Below, one piece after another: positions 17,207 through 26,623 of a DNA stretch of 64,000 nt (position 1 is its first letter; every line of letters starts with the position of its first letter). The notes under the pieces were generated by a model that saw only the letters and a list, made by a program, of their open reading frames with translations, had not been told where the DNA came from and did no database searches. Origin of the DNA: an uncultured Campylobacter sp. (GTDB lineage: Bacteria; Campylobacterota; Campylobacteria; Campylobacterales; Campylobacteraceae); the NCBI RefSeq assembly GCF_963526985.1, contig NZ_CAURPW010000003.1, forward strand, positions 62,001 through 126,000, written 5' to 3'. The translations under genes and the position numbers were made by a program.

Positions 17207-19301
17207 TTAACACACCAGTTCTCGATAACTTCCCGTATCCGTTTGAGTATAGCTCAAATTTACTATAATAAAATTCCCTGTTTGCCGTATCGGTAATCAC
17301 CAATCTATCCTCTTTTATCTCAAATTTTCTCATAATCTTTACGCCTTTGTATTCTGCGGCTAGGCTTATAAAATTTTCTCCAAAATCCGCTACAAAGCAC
17401 CTACAATCTGTAAGCATACCAAATAATCCCGCTATCCCCTCCCTCCAACTGTTTTGTTCCAAATCGTCCACAATCGGCACGTTGTGCGCTTTGACGCTTC
17501 TAAATTCATTTCTTATGCCAGGGATCGGAGTATAAAGATAGGTGCCGGGATCTCTTGCTATGTCGCGCCCCTCTATCCACAGCTCGTAGCCCAGCTTATC
17601 GTTGTGCGTATGTCCGCCGTGATCCCTTTGCCCAAGCGGCGTAGCGCAGACGGCGAGGTAAAATTTGCTGGATTTAAAGATAAAAATTCCGCTGTCCGGA
17701 TAAAATAGATTTTTGATCTCTTGCGAACTCGCAATTTTAAATTCCATGCTTTTTCGGTGCGGCAGTTCGCTAAATTTCACGCCCGAGGCGACCTGGTTTT
17801 TGTATGTTTTATCGCTTGCTTGTAGCGTACGCCCGGCAAGCGAGCGAACAAAACTTCTCTCAAAGCAAAAACCGTTTTTAAATATCTCATCGTCAAAAAT
17901 CCAGCCCATACAGCTAATTAGCGCGGAGTGGTTTAAGATATTTTCGTCCCAAAACGGCTCGTTGCCGCCCGCAAAGCCGCTTAAATTTAGATATTTTTGC
18001 GCGGCTCGTTTGTTGCTTAAGAACTCGCCGTTTGGGCTAAGCCTAAAAAACCTGCCGCTGTCGTTATCGCCAAATTGCGGTACTTCGCCGTTTGGCTTTG
18101 TAATGTCGGCGGTAAACCTGCCGATTTTATACAGCCTGTCCACAAACCACTGCGGCAGCGCTATTTCTCCGTTTATAATTTTAAATTCCTGCTCCTTGGG
18201 TGGCATGAGTTTTGGCTTTTTGCGCCAAAGATTTGCGTCGTAATTTTTTAGCGACAAAATTTTATCGCTTTTTAGACCCAGTATCAAAGCCGCGCTATAC
18301 GCCATTAGCTCGCCGCTTAGGCGGTGGTAGCTCGTAGAACTCTCAAAATTTCCGCCGTCTTCGTAAAATTCCTTTTTCATTTCGCTGATTACTTCTTGCA
18401 CGGCAAACGCCAGCCACGCGTCTATCTCACCGCCGCCGTTCAAATACGCGCAAGCTTGCAGCAAGCCCGCGATATCGCTTAGATAGTGATTTGACGTAAG
18501 ATGCGGCGAATACTCCAGATTATTTACGATATGAAGCGCATGCTCGTAGACGCTATTTGAAAAGGTCTGTTTAAAATCTGCATCCAAAATTTCGCCTTCA
18601 TCCATCTGGCAAAACATATCGTAAGCCGCCAGCATATTAGCAACCCTAATGCCAACATCCATCGTGCAGGTCCAATTTACGCCCATTCTAGGCGGATTGT
18701 TACGGATAAAATCTAAAATTTGGTTTTTAAATTCCTTTAAATTTCGCTCTTGCAAATTTGGATCCGCTATCGCAAAAATAGCAAGCTGCGGTAAGTGCTG
18801 AAGCCTCGCAAGCTCCCACGGCACCTTTATATCGCTGCCAAGCTTATGGGCTATGCGCTGGTCTTTGTACCATTTTTTTTCATCCCACCGAAAGCCGCTT
18901 TTAAAATCCTTCTGCCAATCAATCGGCTCGTAGCCTTCGGGCGCATTCGCAGGCGCCGCAACATTCATATCGTATTTGTAGCCCTCAAGCCCGAGCGCCG
19001 CGCTATCATAGCTATTTTTTACCCAGCCGCTGCCGAGCAGATCAAATTTATGCTCCAGGTACATTTTAGATAGATATCTAGCGACGTCTAAATTTATATT
19101 TGAAACATCGAGTTTGCGTAAATTCACGTAGCTTATTCGTACCGGCGAAACGTTAAATTTGATACGGGTATCGCCGGATATATCGCGCAATTTTTGGATT
19201 TTATTTTTAGTTAAATTTAAAATTTTATTAGCGATTTTCGCGCACAACGCATCAGGCGGCATCGACTTGGCTTTTTTGAGATAATAAAAAATTTTACCCA
19301 T
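17199..19301 (-). CDS. Heparinase II/III-like (alginate-lyase-family) protein
   Basis: Protein of 700 residues with an N-terminal alpha-toroid region (WQKDFKSGFRWDEKKWYKD, TCTMDVGIRVANMLAAYDMF, LTSNHYLSDIAGLLQ) and a C-terminal beta-sandwich with the heparinase II/III signature DHGGHTHNDKLGYELWIEGRDIARDPGTYLY. No signal peptide is evident, so it may act in the cytoplasm. Such proteins recur in capsule and O-antigen loci next to the two-domain oxidoreductase also found here, where a biosynthetic rather than degradative role is suspected. Overlaps the acyltransferase gene by 8 nt and the next glycosyltransferase by 8 nt. Confidence 0.83.
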   Translation of the reverse strand: MGKIFYYLKKAKSMPPDALCAKIANKILNLTKNKIQKLRDISGDTRIKFNVSPVRISYVNLRKLDVSNINLDVARYLSKMYLEHKFDLLGSGWVKNSYDSAALGLEGYKYDMNVAAPANAPEGYEPIDWQKDFKSGFRWDEKKWYKDQRIAHKLGSDIKVPWELARLQHLPQLAIFAIADPNLQERNLKEFKNQILDFIRNNPPRMGVNWTCTMDVGIRVANMLAAYDMFCQMDEGEILDADFKQTFSNSVYEHALHIVNNLEYSPHLTSNHYLSDIAGLLQACAYLNGGGEIDAWLAFAVQEVISEMKKEFYEDGGNFESSTSYHRLSGELMAYSAALILGLKSDKILSLKNYDANLWRKKPKLMPPKEQEFKIINGEIALPQWFVDRLYKIGRFTADITKPNGEVPQFGDNDSGRFFRLSPNGEFLSNKRAAQKYLNLSGFAGGNEPFWDENILNHSALISCMGWIFDDEIFKNGFCFERSFVRSLAGRTLQASDKTYKNQVASGVKFSELPHRKSMEFKIASSQEIKNLFYPDSGIFIFKSSKFYLAVCATPLGQRDHGGHTHNDKLGYELWIEGRDIARDPGTYLYTPIPGIRNEFRSVKAHNVPIVDDLEQNSWREGIAGLFGMLTDCRCFVADFGENFISLAAEYKGVKIMRKFEIKEDRLVITDTANREFYYSKFELYSNGYGKLSRTGVLNE

Positions 19302-20502
19302 TATTTACGGCCTCTAAAATTTTATCCACATGCCTGTCCCACGTATACTTTCGTAGGGCTTCTTTTGCGGCGTTTGCGCCCATAGACGCCCTTAGCGAGG
19401 TATCGTCTATTAGCGATTTCATGGCGGCTTCTAGTGCGTCTACGCATCCCGGTTTTACCATATAGGCGGTTTTGCCGTGCTCCAAAATTTCAGACATCTG
19501 AGCCATATCGCTGCATATTACGGCTTTGCCCATAGCCATGTATTCAAACAGCTTGGTAGGACTACCGAAAAACTCGCTCTCATCGGGGTTTGGGACGGTG
19601 GCGTTAACCAAGATATCGCACGCGCTTAGGAATTTCGCTCCTTGTTCTTGCGGGATAAGGCCGGTTAATACGACGTTTTCTTGCAAATCAAATTCCAAAA
19701 TATGTTTTTTTACGATTGGCATCCTGATACCGTCGCCTATCATAAAAAGCTTGGTTTTTTCTTTGTATTCGGGATATTTTTGCAGTAGCTTGCCGTAAGC
19801 GTGCGCGATATTTTCGGCTCCGTGCCACTGACCAAACGTCCCTATAAAGCCGATTACGATTTTACTTTCAAGACCGTATTTTTGCTTTACGTCCTCGCAG
19901 CTTACCTGCGGATTATATTTATTTTCGTCTATTCCGTTTGGATTTACGATTATTTTGCCCTCGTCTACGCCTAAATTTAAAAGGATATCTTTTAACGCCT
20001 CTGATACCGCAACTACACATTTTGCATTTTTTAGATTATAACTTTCTATCGCGCAAACGATAGGTAGCTTAAAAATTTTGTAGTAAATAGTCTTGAAAAT
20101 TCGCTTGAAAAGAGTATCGTTATTTTTCCAATTTTTAATTTTCCAAACGTCAGACGAGTTAAACTCTAAAACAAACGGTATCTTTTTTCTTTTTGCGATA
20201 TAAGCCCCGCAAAAGCTAAATCCGCTATATCTCTGATATATCGTATCAGCCTCCAAATCGGCGCAATGCTTTATTATTTTAAAATTATAAAAAAGCTCAA
20301 GAACATCTTTTGGGATAAAAGGAAATTTTATAGGCTTTACGACGGTTATTTCTTTATTAACTCCCCAAAGTTCGTCATTTGAAACGACGCTTAGCCGCAC
20401 CTTTTTATCCATAGCGTTTATAACGCCCGCCGTGTGTCCCACCGAGCCGCCCGCTTTTAAGCCAAACCAATAAAGCGTCCTTAGATAAAGTATTTTCATC
20501 AT
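19294..20502 (-). CDS. GT4 glycosyltransferase
   Basis: GT-B transferase of 402 residues. Features include the N-terminal LKAGGSVGHTAGVINAM, the hinge VNPNGIDENKYNP, IGFIGTFGQWHGAENIAHAY, and the C-terminal ESEFFGSPTKLFEYMAMGKAVICSD with conserved Glu residues. The product may transfer the residue later acted on by the heparinase-like partner. Overlaps neighbours on both sides (8 nt and 4 nt). Confidence 0.86.
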   Translation of the reverse strand: MMKILYLRTLYWFGLKAGGSVGHTAGVINAMDKKVRLSVVSNDELWGVNKEITVVKPIKFPFIPKDVLELFYNFKIIKHCADLEADTIYQRYSGFSFCGAYIAKRKKIPFVLEFNSSDVWKIKNWKNNDTLFKRIFKTIYYKIFKLPIVCAIESYNLKNAKCVVAVSEALKDILLNLGVDEGKIIVNPNGIDENKYNPQVSCEDVKQKYGLESKIVIGFIGTFGQWHGAENIAHAYGKLLQKYPEYKEKTKLFMIGDGIRMPIVKKHILEFDLQENVVLTGLIPQEQGAKFLSACDILVNATVPNPDESEFFGSPTKLFEYMAMGKAVICSDMAQMSEILEHGKTAYMVKPGCVDALEAAMKSLIDDTSLRASMGANAAKEALRKYTWDRHVDKILEAVNNG

Positions 20503-21467
20503 ATATCGCCTATCTGCATAAATTTTAGCCTAAATTTATCCATCGCGGGCTTTAGTATTTCGGCGTTTACGCTAATCTTTGGCACATAGTCCGAGTAGCT
20601 TAAAGAGCTTAAATTTAAATCTTTTATCGACGTAAATTTACACTCTTTATTGCCTACGGTTTTCTCTAAAAGTTTTTTGTATTCGCCTATTAAACCCTCG
20701 TTTATGCTTATATCGACATACTGCCCGCTTTTAAAATTATATTTTAAATTTAAAAAATTAAAACTATGCAAAAAAAGCGTTATTATGCAATCTTTGGGCA
20801 TTAAATCAATCGCTCTTAATATTTCATCCGCGCTAGAGCCGTATCTAAAATCAAATTTTTGAAAAACGCTTTTGGTTTTTAAAAAGCCGTAGCGCTTTTG
20901 TTTTTCGTAAACGCTAACAGGCAACTGCAAAACGCCGCATTTTTTGCTAGTTTTATTTACGTAGTCGTAGTTTATAGCGCAATTTATATTTTTATAAAAA
21001 AACGAGCTATCTATAAAAATATCGTTTATCCTAAGGGCTCTTAGCGTGTCGTCGTTCGCGCCGTATCCTCCGGCTCTATGAGCTATAACGTCCGTGCCTA
21101 TCCACTCTTTTATCTTTTGCTTACCGAAATTTATAATTTCTATTTGCTCGTCTAGGCTATATTGGCGCATAAATTTTCTATTTTTATCGTATTTTCCGGA
21201 CGGATGGGTATGTAAATTTACGCCGTGTCCGCTCTTAACGATTTGGCGACACAGCCTTTTAAATTTATCCTCGCCGTATCTTTCATACGGATATACGTCT
21301 ACAAAATGCTCCGCTACGCCGCCGTACTCGTTTGCTAAATCGTTTATGAGCTTTACGCCGACTTCCTTGCCGCAGGTCTCACCTTTTATAAAAATCTCAA
21401 ACGCATCGGCTCTATTTGCGTGTAGTTCGCCGACCTCGGTATCGCAGGTTATTAAAATTTGTTTCAT
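20499..21467 (-). CDS. Polysaccharide deacetylase-family protein
   Basis: Protein of 322 residues with the NodB-like fold: catalytic Asp in ITCDTEVGELH, metal-binding NLHTHPSGKYD, and IAHRAGGYGANDDTLRALR. It may remove N- or O-acetyl groups from a sugar of the glycan. An in-frame ATG at 21488 exists, but the ATG at 21467 overlaps the upstream methyltransferase stop as ATGA and places the first catalytic strand at the N-terminus, as in relatives. I therefore use 21467. No signal peptide, so it likely acts on a cytoplasmic lipid-linked intermediate. Confidence 0.78.
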   Translation of the reverse strand: MKQILITCDTEVGELHANRADAFEIFIKGETCGKEVGVKLINDLANEYGGVAEHFVDVYPYERYGEDKFKRLCRQIVKSGHGVNLHTHPSGKYDKNRKFMRQYSLDEQIEIINFGKQKIKEWIGTDVIAHRAGGYGANDDTLRALRINDIFIDSSFFYKNINCAINYDYVNKTSKKCGVLQLPVSVYEKQKRYGFLKTKSVFQKFDFRYGSSADEILRAIDLMPKDCIITLFLHSFNFLNLKYNFKSGQYVDISINEGLIGEYKKLLEKTVGNKECKFTSIKDLNLSSLSYSDYVPKISVNAEILKPAMDKFRLKFMQIGDI

Positions 21468-22276
21468 GTACGCTTTTGCCCCAAACATATATAGATCGAC
21501 TGTTCATTTTTTGATATAAATTTTGATATTTTATCGATGATAGATACGGGCATACAATATAATATACCTATGCAAATTTTTCTGATTAAAAAACCCAGCG
21601 TATGAAATACTAATTTATTTTTTATCGTAAAATTTAACATGCTCTTTACGCGTTTTTTAAAAGAGTCGTCCGCCTCTTTTATCATTATTTTTTCATAAGA
21701 TGAAAACATCTCCAAAATAAGCCAAATAGGAGATTCTATGTATTTGTAATATGTTTTTATATATAGCCCGTCTTCATAAATTATCTCAAATTTATCAGAT
21801 ACTAAATTTCTAATTTCATCTAGTTTAAAATAGGGCTTCCCTCCTATATTAACCGATACAACGAAAAAGCCGTTTTCTTTCATGGCTCTATAAATTTGAG
21901 AAATAGACTCCATCTGCTCTTTAGCATCTAAATAATATAAAACCTCTATGGCAGTAACGCACTCGAACACTTTGTCTTCGAAATTTATATTTGGCAAACT
22001 ATCCATAGCAAAATTAATGTTAGGAAATCTTTTTCTAGCCTTATCTATCGCTATCTGCGATATATCGACAGCGGTTATATCTATATTTCTTAGAGATTTA
22101 GACATCATGTTCGTAAAATATCCAGTACCACAACCTATTTCTAAAATTTTACCCTTAATATTATTCTTTTTAAATAAATCTATATATTTTTGAAATCTAT
22201 AGATTTGACTTCTTCTAAAAGAAAATCCCCAGCCGCCCAAAGCGTTATCGTATATTTCATCGAATCTATTATTCAT
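21464..22276 (-). CDS. Class I SAM-dependent methyltransferase
   Basis: Protein of 270 residues with the SAM motif ILEIGCGTGYFTNMMSKSL, ITAVDISQIAIDKARKRFP, and FECVTAIEVLYYLDAKEQM. The C-terminal 80 residues are basic and amphipathic, possibly for membrane contact. Likely methylates a glycan residue. The coding sequence is AT-rich. Four-base overlaps with both neighbours place it firmly in the operon. Confidence 0.8.
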   Translation of the reverse strand: MNNRFDEIYDNALGGWGFSFRRSQIYRFQKYIDLFKKNNIKGKILEIGCGTGYFTNMMSKSLRNIDITAVDISQIAIDKARKRFPNINFAMDSLPNINFEDKVFECVTAIEVLYYLDAKEQMESISQIYRAMKENGFFVVSVNIGGKPYFKLDEIRNLVSDKFEIIYEDGLYIKTYYKYIESPIWLILEMFSSYEKIMIKEADDSFKKRVKSMLNFTIKNKLVFHTLGFLIRKICIGILYCMPVSIIDKISKFISKNEQSIYICLGQKRT

Positions 22277-23508
22277 AAGGTAACGCTCTTATAGCATCCC
22301 ACGGACGCGCAGAAATAATAAAAAGTTGCTACCATACTTGCTATTGTGGCCCCAATAGCGCCCAATATGGGTATTAAAATAATATTCCCGAAACAATTTA
22401 TGCCAGCCATACGGTAAGACATTTTTTTTAGTTCTCTTCCATATCCATGCCCGCTAATCCAAGCATTGTAAGGCTGGTAAAGAGCCTGAAAACAAACCGC
22501 GATAGACATTAAAAGCAATAATAAAGAAACGTCGCTATATTCTTCTTTTAGATAAAAATTTATAATTAAATTGCCCAGCATATTAGCCAAAATAAACGCT
22601 AAAAATACCCAAGCTAAATTTGCCTTTAAAACAGCAAAAGCTATTTTGTTGCTATTTGCCAGCGTTTTAAACATAGTGCTACTCATGGCAGCAGATAGCG
22701 AATTTATCGGTATCGCCATAGAATTTGCCAGTCCATAAAAGCCGACGTCCTTTGAGCCCATAAAATACCCTATTAAAAGCCTGTCTATATTGTATGTAGA
22801 AACATCAATTACCCTACCTACGTATACATGCATCCCGTATCGTTTATTTTCCAAATTTATAGCTCTAAGAATTTCAAAAAAACCGCTAAAATTCGGCCGT
22901 AGCATATAAGCGTATATCGCAAATGCAACCGCATAAGACAAAGAAAAAGACAAAAGCGCATTTAACGGAGTTAATTGCTCAAAAATAAATAAAAGGGATA
23001 AAAATGCTACAAATAAAATTTTAGAAAATATATTAAAACCGGCTAAATAGCCTATGTGATTACTGCCTTTTAATATTAGCTCCATAAAAAATGGAATCAC
23101 GAAACTCCAACTTATAAAAGACGAAATTCTGATTATTCGTCCTATTTCATCACTAAAAATTTTTCCGAGTAAAAATGAAATCATGAGCGCAAATACGATA
23201 AAAAAAGCCGATAAAACACATGCTATTATTATAGACGCGCCAAATATCTTTTTTTCTAAATTTATGTCATGGTTGTTTGCCAGCATCTTTGAGGCGCTAG
23301 AGAAATATCCAAACTCAAAAAATATAGATATAAACGTAATAATAGCCAGAGATAAAGAATAAATCCCAAAATTTGTCGCTCCCATTTGTTTGGCTAAAAG
23401 CATATTGGATACAAAACCTACAACCATGCCAAATATCTGCGCTACAAATAAAAATAGCGTTTGTTTCGCGACTTTTGAGGCAAGTAAATTTTTAAACATA
23501 ACTTCCAT
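22273..23508 (-). CDS. Wzx-type lipid-linked oligosaccharide flippase
   Basis: Polytopic membrane protein of 411 residues in the MATE/MOP oligosaccharide-flippase family. About twelve helices; the N-terminal KVAKQTLFLFVAQIFGMVVGFVSNMLLAKQMGATNFGIYS pattern is diagnostic. It should flip the undecaprenyl-linked repeat unit across the inner membrane. An ATG at 23499 (MFKNLL) with GGAAG just before it is an alternative start. Its presence with a WbaP-like enzyme argues for a Wzx/Wzy-style route, although no clear Wzz was found in the window. Confidence 0.85.
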   Translation of the reverse strand: MEVMFKNLLASKVAKQTLFLFVAQIFGMVVGFVSNMLLAKQMGATNFGIYSLSLAIITFISIFFEFGYFSSASKMLANNHDINLEKKIFGASIIIACVLSAFFIVFALMISFLLGKIFSDEIGRIIRISSFISWSFVIPFFMELILKGSNHIGYLAGFNIFSKILFVAFLSLLFIFEQLTPLNALLSFSLSYAVAFAIYAYMLRPNFSGFFEILRAINLENKRYGMHVYVGRVIDVSTYNIDRLLIGYFMGSKDVGFYGLANSMAIPINSLSAAMSSTMFKTLANSNKIAFAVLKANLAWVFLAFILANMLGNLIINFYLKEEYSDVSLLLLLMSIAVCFQALYQPYNAWISGHGYGRELKKMSYRMAGINCFGNIILIPILGAIGATIASMVATFYYFCASVGCYKSVTL

Positions 23509-24151
23509 CTACTTTTAAAACCTTAAACTCATCGTCTATCCAGTCGGTATTTTGAGCGTTTTTTACGACTACTTTGTTGCCGACTAGCGAAAATAGAGGC
23601 ATATCCGAACGACTATCGCTATAACAGAACGAATTTTTAAAATCAAATTCCTTTAAATTTAGCTCGTTACCTAGCAACTCTACCTTTTTATCTCCCAAGC
23701 ATTCATCGCCTGCGATTTTGGAAGTAAAGACGCAGTTTTTAAACTCAAGCTTTGTGCTTATTAAATAATCTATACCGTAACTTTTAGCAAAATGCTTCAA
23801 ATATACCTCAAATCCGCCCGATACGACTACGATAATATGACCGCTTTTTTGATGCGCTAAAAGAGCTTCTATAACGCTTTTATGAAGTCTGTTTGCGACT
23901 ATACTACGATAAAATTCTGCAGCGTATTTATCCATCTCCTCTTTTTTGACGCCGTAAAATACCCGCATTAAATTTTCCTTATATCTTTTGCTATCAGATG
24001 AGGGTATTTTATTCGTTTTCTTTATAATTTTTGCACGTATTTTCTTAGCAATCGGAAGTTTGGACTCCAAAAAATCCAAAAAAAACGTAGCGGATTGACC
24101 GTCGAATATCGTATCGCAAAAATCAAAAATAGCTAGTACGGGCTTATGCAA
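23492..24151 (-). CDS. HAD-superfamily (subclass IB, SerB-like) phosphatase
   Basis: Protein of 219 residues with the HAD motif I DFCDTIFDG (nucleophile Asp, acid Asp), motif II VVVSGG, and motif III-IV CYSDSRSDMPLFSLVG. Subclass IB with a helical cap, like phosphoserine phosphatase. It overlaps the PLP-enzyme gene by 8 nt. In the C. jejuni capsule locus a HAD phosphatase (Cj1435) sits beside a PLP-dependent serine-phosphate decarboxylase (Cj1436) for ethanolamine/serinol decoration. The same pairing here suggests, but does not prove, a related job. Confidence 0.8.
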   Translation of the reverse strand: MHKPVLAIFDFCDTIFDGQSATFFLDFLESKLPIAKKIRAKIIKKTNKIPSSDSKRYKENLMRVFYGVKKEEMDKYAAEFYRSIVANRLHKSVIEALLAHQKSGHIIVVVSGGFEVYLKHFAKSYGIDYLISTKLEFKNCVFTSKIAGDECLGDKKVELLGNELNLKEFDFKNSFCYSDSRSDMPLFSLVGNKVVVKNAQNTDWIDDEFKVLKVDGSYV

Positions 24152-25322
24152 TATCGTCCTTAAATATCTCCTTAATAGCCTTAACTATGATTTCGTTTTC
24201 TTTTTGCGATCTAGCCGCAATCCTAATAAATTCGCCGTTTAATCCGATCTTGTCGCTGCAAGTCCTGGTATAAACGCCGTATTTTATTAGCATTTTTGAA
24301 ACGAAATTTGAGCTAGTACTACCGTCGAGCAGTTCGATAAGAGCAAAATTTGCCATGCTAGGATAGACTTTTATTTGAGGTATTTTTGAAAGCTCATCAA
24401 AAAACTCTTGCGCATGGGCGATATATTTTTTCCTTACTTCTTCGTATTCTTTAAAAAAATCGCTTCTGTTGTAGAGCCTAAAAAAGTATTCGCTAAGTCC
24501 GCTGGAATTCCACAAATATCCGTTTTTAAGGAGTTTTGCGACCTTGTATTGATCCATCACTCCGTATCCTGCCCTAATGCCGGCTATACCGAAGTCTTTA
24601 GATAGGCTTTTGATGACGATGACGTTTGAAAACTCTTTAAAAAGCTCGGTAGCAGAAATCAAGCTATATTCGCTATCCTCAAAGGCAAAGTGTATAAAAC
24701 TCTCGTCTATTATGATGTTTTTAACCTCTTTAAGATTATTTAAAATAAATCTTAAATCTTTATATTTTATGTATCCGCCGTCCGGATTGTTTGGATTAAT
24801 AATTACTACGCTATCCGGGTTTTTAGACTTAACGAAATTAACGTAACTTTGGATATCAAGCTTAAAATTTTCGTCTTTATTTAGCTGATAATAAATCACT
24901 TCCGTATCGTCTCTTGCAAACTCGTAATAAGATGAAAACGTAGGGATATTTACGATTACCCTTTTTTCTACGAAATTATGCATCACGGCTTGGATAACCT
25001 CTATCGCGCCGTTTCCTACAAAGATATTTTTGCTGTCTACGTCTATTGATTTACTTATAACGTCGGCTATTACGCCGTTTTGCGACGGATAAAACTCTAA
25101 AACGTCTTTTAGTTTATTCGTATCGATCAAATCTTTTTTAAGGTAATCTAAAAAAAGCTCCGTCGCGTATGGATTGGATAAAAAGCAAGCATCCACTTTA
25201 ATATTAAGCTCGGAAAGCTTCTCGCAAATCGTAAAAATACTAGGGCTATGGCTGCCGGCGGCATCCTTTAATCTTTTTATTTTAGAGGCGATTTTTTGTT
25301 CGTCTAAATTTAACTTTATCAT
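24144..25322 (-). CDS. PLP-dependent aminotransferase-fold enzyme (HisC/CobD-like)
   Basis: Fold-type I PLP enzyme of 392 residues. Visible are the phosphate-binding FVGNGAIEVIQAV, NPNNPDGGYIKY, the Asp of IIIDESFIHFAF, and the Schiff-base Lys in VIKSLSKDFGIAGIRAGYG. It resembles histidinol-phosphate aminotransferase and threonine/serine-phosphate decarboxylases (CobD, Cj1436). The N-terminal 70 residues are unlike HisC. Next to a HAD phosphatase it could make a phosphorylated amino alcohol such as ethanolamine phosphate. It is not likely to be the housekeeping HisC because of its glycan-operon context. Confidence 0.75.
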   Translation of the reverse strand: MIKLNLDEQKIASKIKRLKDAAGSHSPSIFTICEKLSELNIKVDACFLSNPYATELFLDYLKKDLIDTNKLKDVLEFYPSQNGVIADVISKSIDVDSKNIFVGNGAIEVIQAVMHNFVEKRVIVNIPTFSSYYEFARDDTEVIYYQLNKDENFKLDIQSYVNFVKSKNPDSVVIINPNNPDGGYIKYKDLRFILNNLKEVKNIIIDESFIHFAFEDSEYSLISATELFKEFSNVIVIKSLSKDFGIAGIRAGYGVMDQYKVAKLLKNGYLWNSSGLSEYFFRLYNRSDFFKEYEEVRKKYIAHAQEFFDELSKIPQIKVYPSMANFALIELLDGSTSSNFVSKMLIKYGVYTRTCSDKIGLNGEFIRIAARSQKENEIIVKAIKEIFKDDIA

Positions 25323-26611
25323 ACCAACTCTCCTTTTTGAATCGTTACTTTTATTTTACCTGTTTTCACATCTCGCCCGATTTGCGGCACCTTTTCTATA
25401 TTTAGCTTTATGTTTCCAAGCCTCCTATAGACTTCGCTAGCTATTAAATTTACGTATTGGCTCGAATCATTATCTAAGACTACTTTTAAGGTCACGCTTC
25501 TATCCTTCTCTTGGATTATCTGAAACTGCCTTAAATCGCTAAAATTTTTCATCGCAGTAGAAAAATTTGCCGTAGGTATCGCCGTTCCATCATCCTTGAT
25601 AAGTATATCGTCGCTTCTGCCTTCTATCCCTTTAAAAGGGATAGATAAATTCCTACCGCAAGGGCAAATCGGCACTTTACCGTCTAAAGGTATAGCCTTA
25701 TCGCCGGTATTATATCTAATAAAAGGCATTACGTAGTTATTTAAAGAAGTGGCTATGATTTCATTTTTATCGTTAAGTTCGACTATCCCGTAATCATCAT
25801 TATTGTGATAGTTACCCGCCCAGCACTGCTGAACGGTTACCGTTCTTTCGTTTTGCCCGTACCAGTCTAAAACGGGCAACCCCCAATACTCCTCGATCGA
25901 GCTTCTATACGCAGGCAGCAAAGTCTCAGATGAAGTTACTATAGTTTTTATTTGAGGTATTTTTATGTTTTTTTGCTTTAAAAGTAGCGTAAAAATATAT
26001 ATGGAGCTTGCGTATCCTCTTATTATTTTGGCTTTTGACTTTTCGATAACGGATAAATATAAAGCCAAATTTGACTCATTAATATGAAACGGGGATAAAT
26101 ACCAATAATCGCCCGAAATTTTATAAAGCAGCTCGCCTTCTTTTGGCGAATACGTTCTTAAAACGATTATCGGATCACCGCTTTTATAAGTATAATCTTT
26201 GCCCATACCCCAAGCTCTATTTGACGTTATTTTTTCTATTGCATCGCTTTCATATGGGACTTTAAATTCAAACGGAGTCCCGGTAGATCCCGACGTATGA
26301 GATGCTTTTCCGTCAAATCCGATAGAGCAAAAGTCTTTAAAATTTTCTCTGATTACTTGCTTATTTATAACCGGAAATTTTTTCAATTCATCTAAGCTAA
26401 AATTTTCAAAATCTATTTTTAAATCCAAATTTTTATAAAAAGGCACGAAATCAACCGCCTTTTTTACTATATCTTTTAGCTTCTTAGTCCTGATACGCCC
26501 TATCTCTTCTGCGCTTTTCCACTGAAATTTATCGTATTCGCTAAAATTTCTCTTGATAAAAATATAATTTTTAATTTTACTTTTTATCTTTTTATAAATT
26601 TGACCGGTCAT
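25319..26611 (-). CDS. CapK/PaaK-like adenylate-forming ligase
   Basis: Protein of 430 residues in the phenylacetate-CoA ligase-like (CapK) family. ATP-binding loop HTSGSTGTPFEF, acidic YGQNER, VMPFIRYNTGDKA, and a C-terminal subdomain with GREDD-like GIEGRSDDILIKDDG and KVPQIGRDVKTGKIK. These enzymes activate a carboxylate as an acyl-adenylate. In polysaccharide loci the function is rarely known; activation of a uronate or of an acid to be attached to a sugar is plausible. Overlaps the PLP gene by 4 nt. Confidence 0.82.
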   Translation of the reverse strand: MTGQIYKKIKSKIKNYIFIKRNFSEYDKFQWKSAEEIGRIRTKKLKDIVKKAVDFVPFYKNLDLKIDFENFSLDELKKFPVINKQVIRENFKDFCSIGFDGKASHTSGSTGTPFEFKVPYESDAIEKITSNRAWGMGKDYTYKSGDPIIVLRTYSPKEGELLYKISGDYWYLSPFHINESNLALYLSVIEKSKAKIIRGYASSIYIFTLLLKQKNIKIPQIKTIVTSSETLLPAYRSSIEEYWGLPVLDWYGQNERTVTVQQCWAGNYHNNDDYGIVELNDKNEIIATSLNNYVMPFIRYNTGDKAIPLDGKVPICPCGRNLSIPFKGIEGRSDDILIKDDGTAIPTANFSTAMKNFSDLRQFQIIQEKDRSVTLKVVLDNDSSQYVNLIASEVYRRLGNIKLNIEKVPQIGRDVKTGKIKVTIQKGELV

Positions 26612-26623
26612 AAATTTAGCCTT

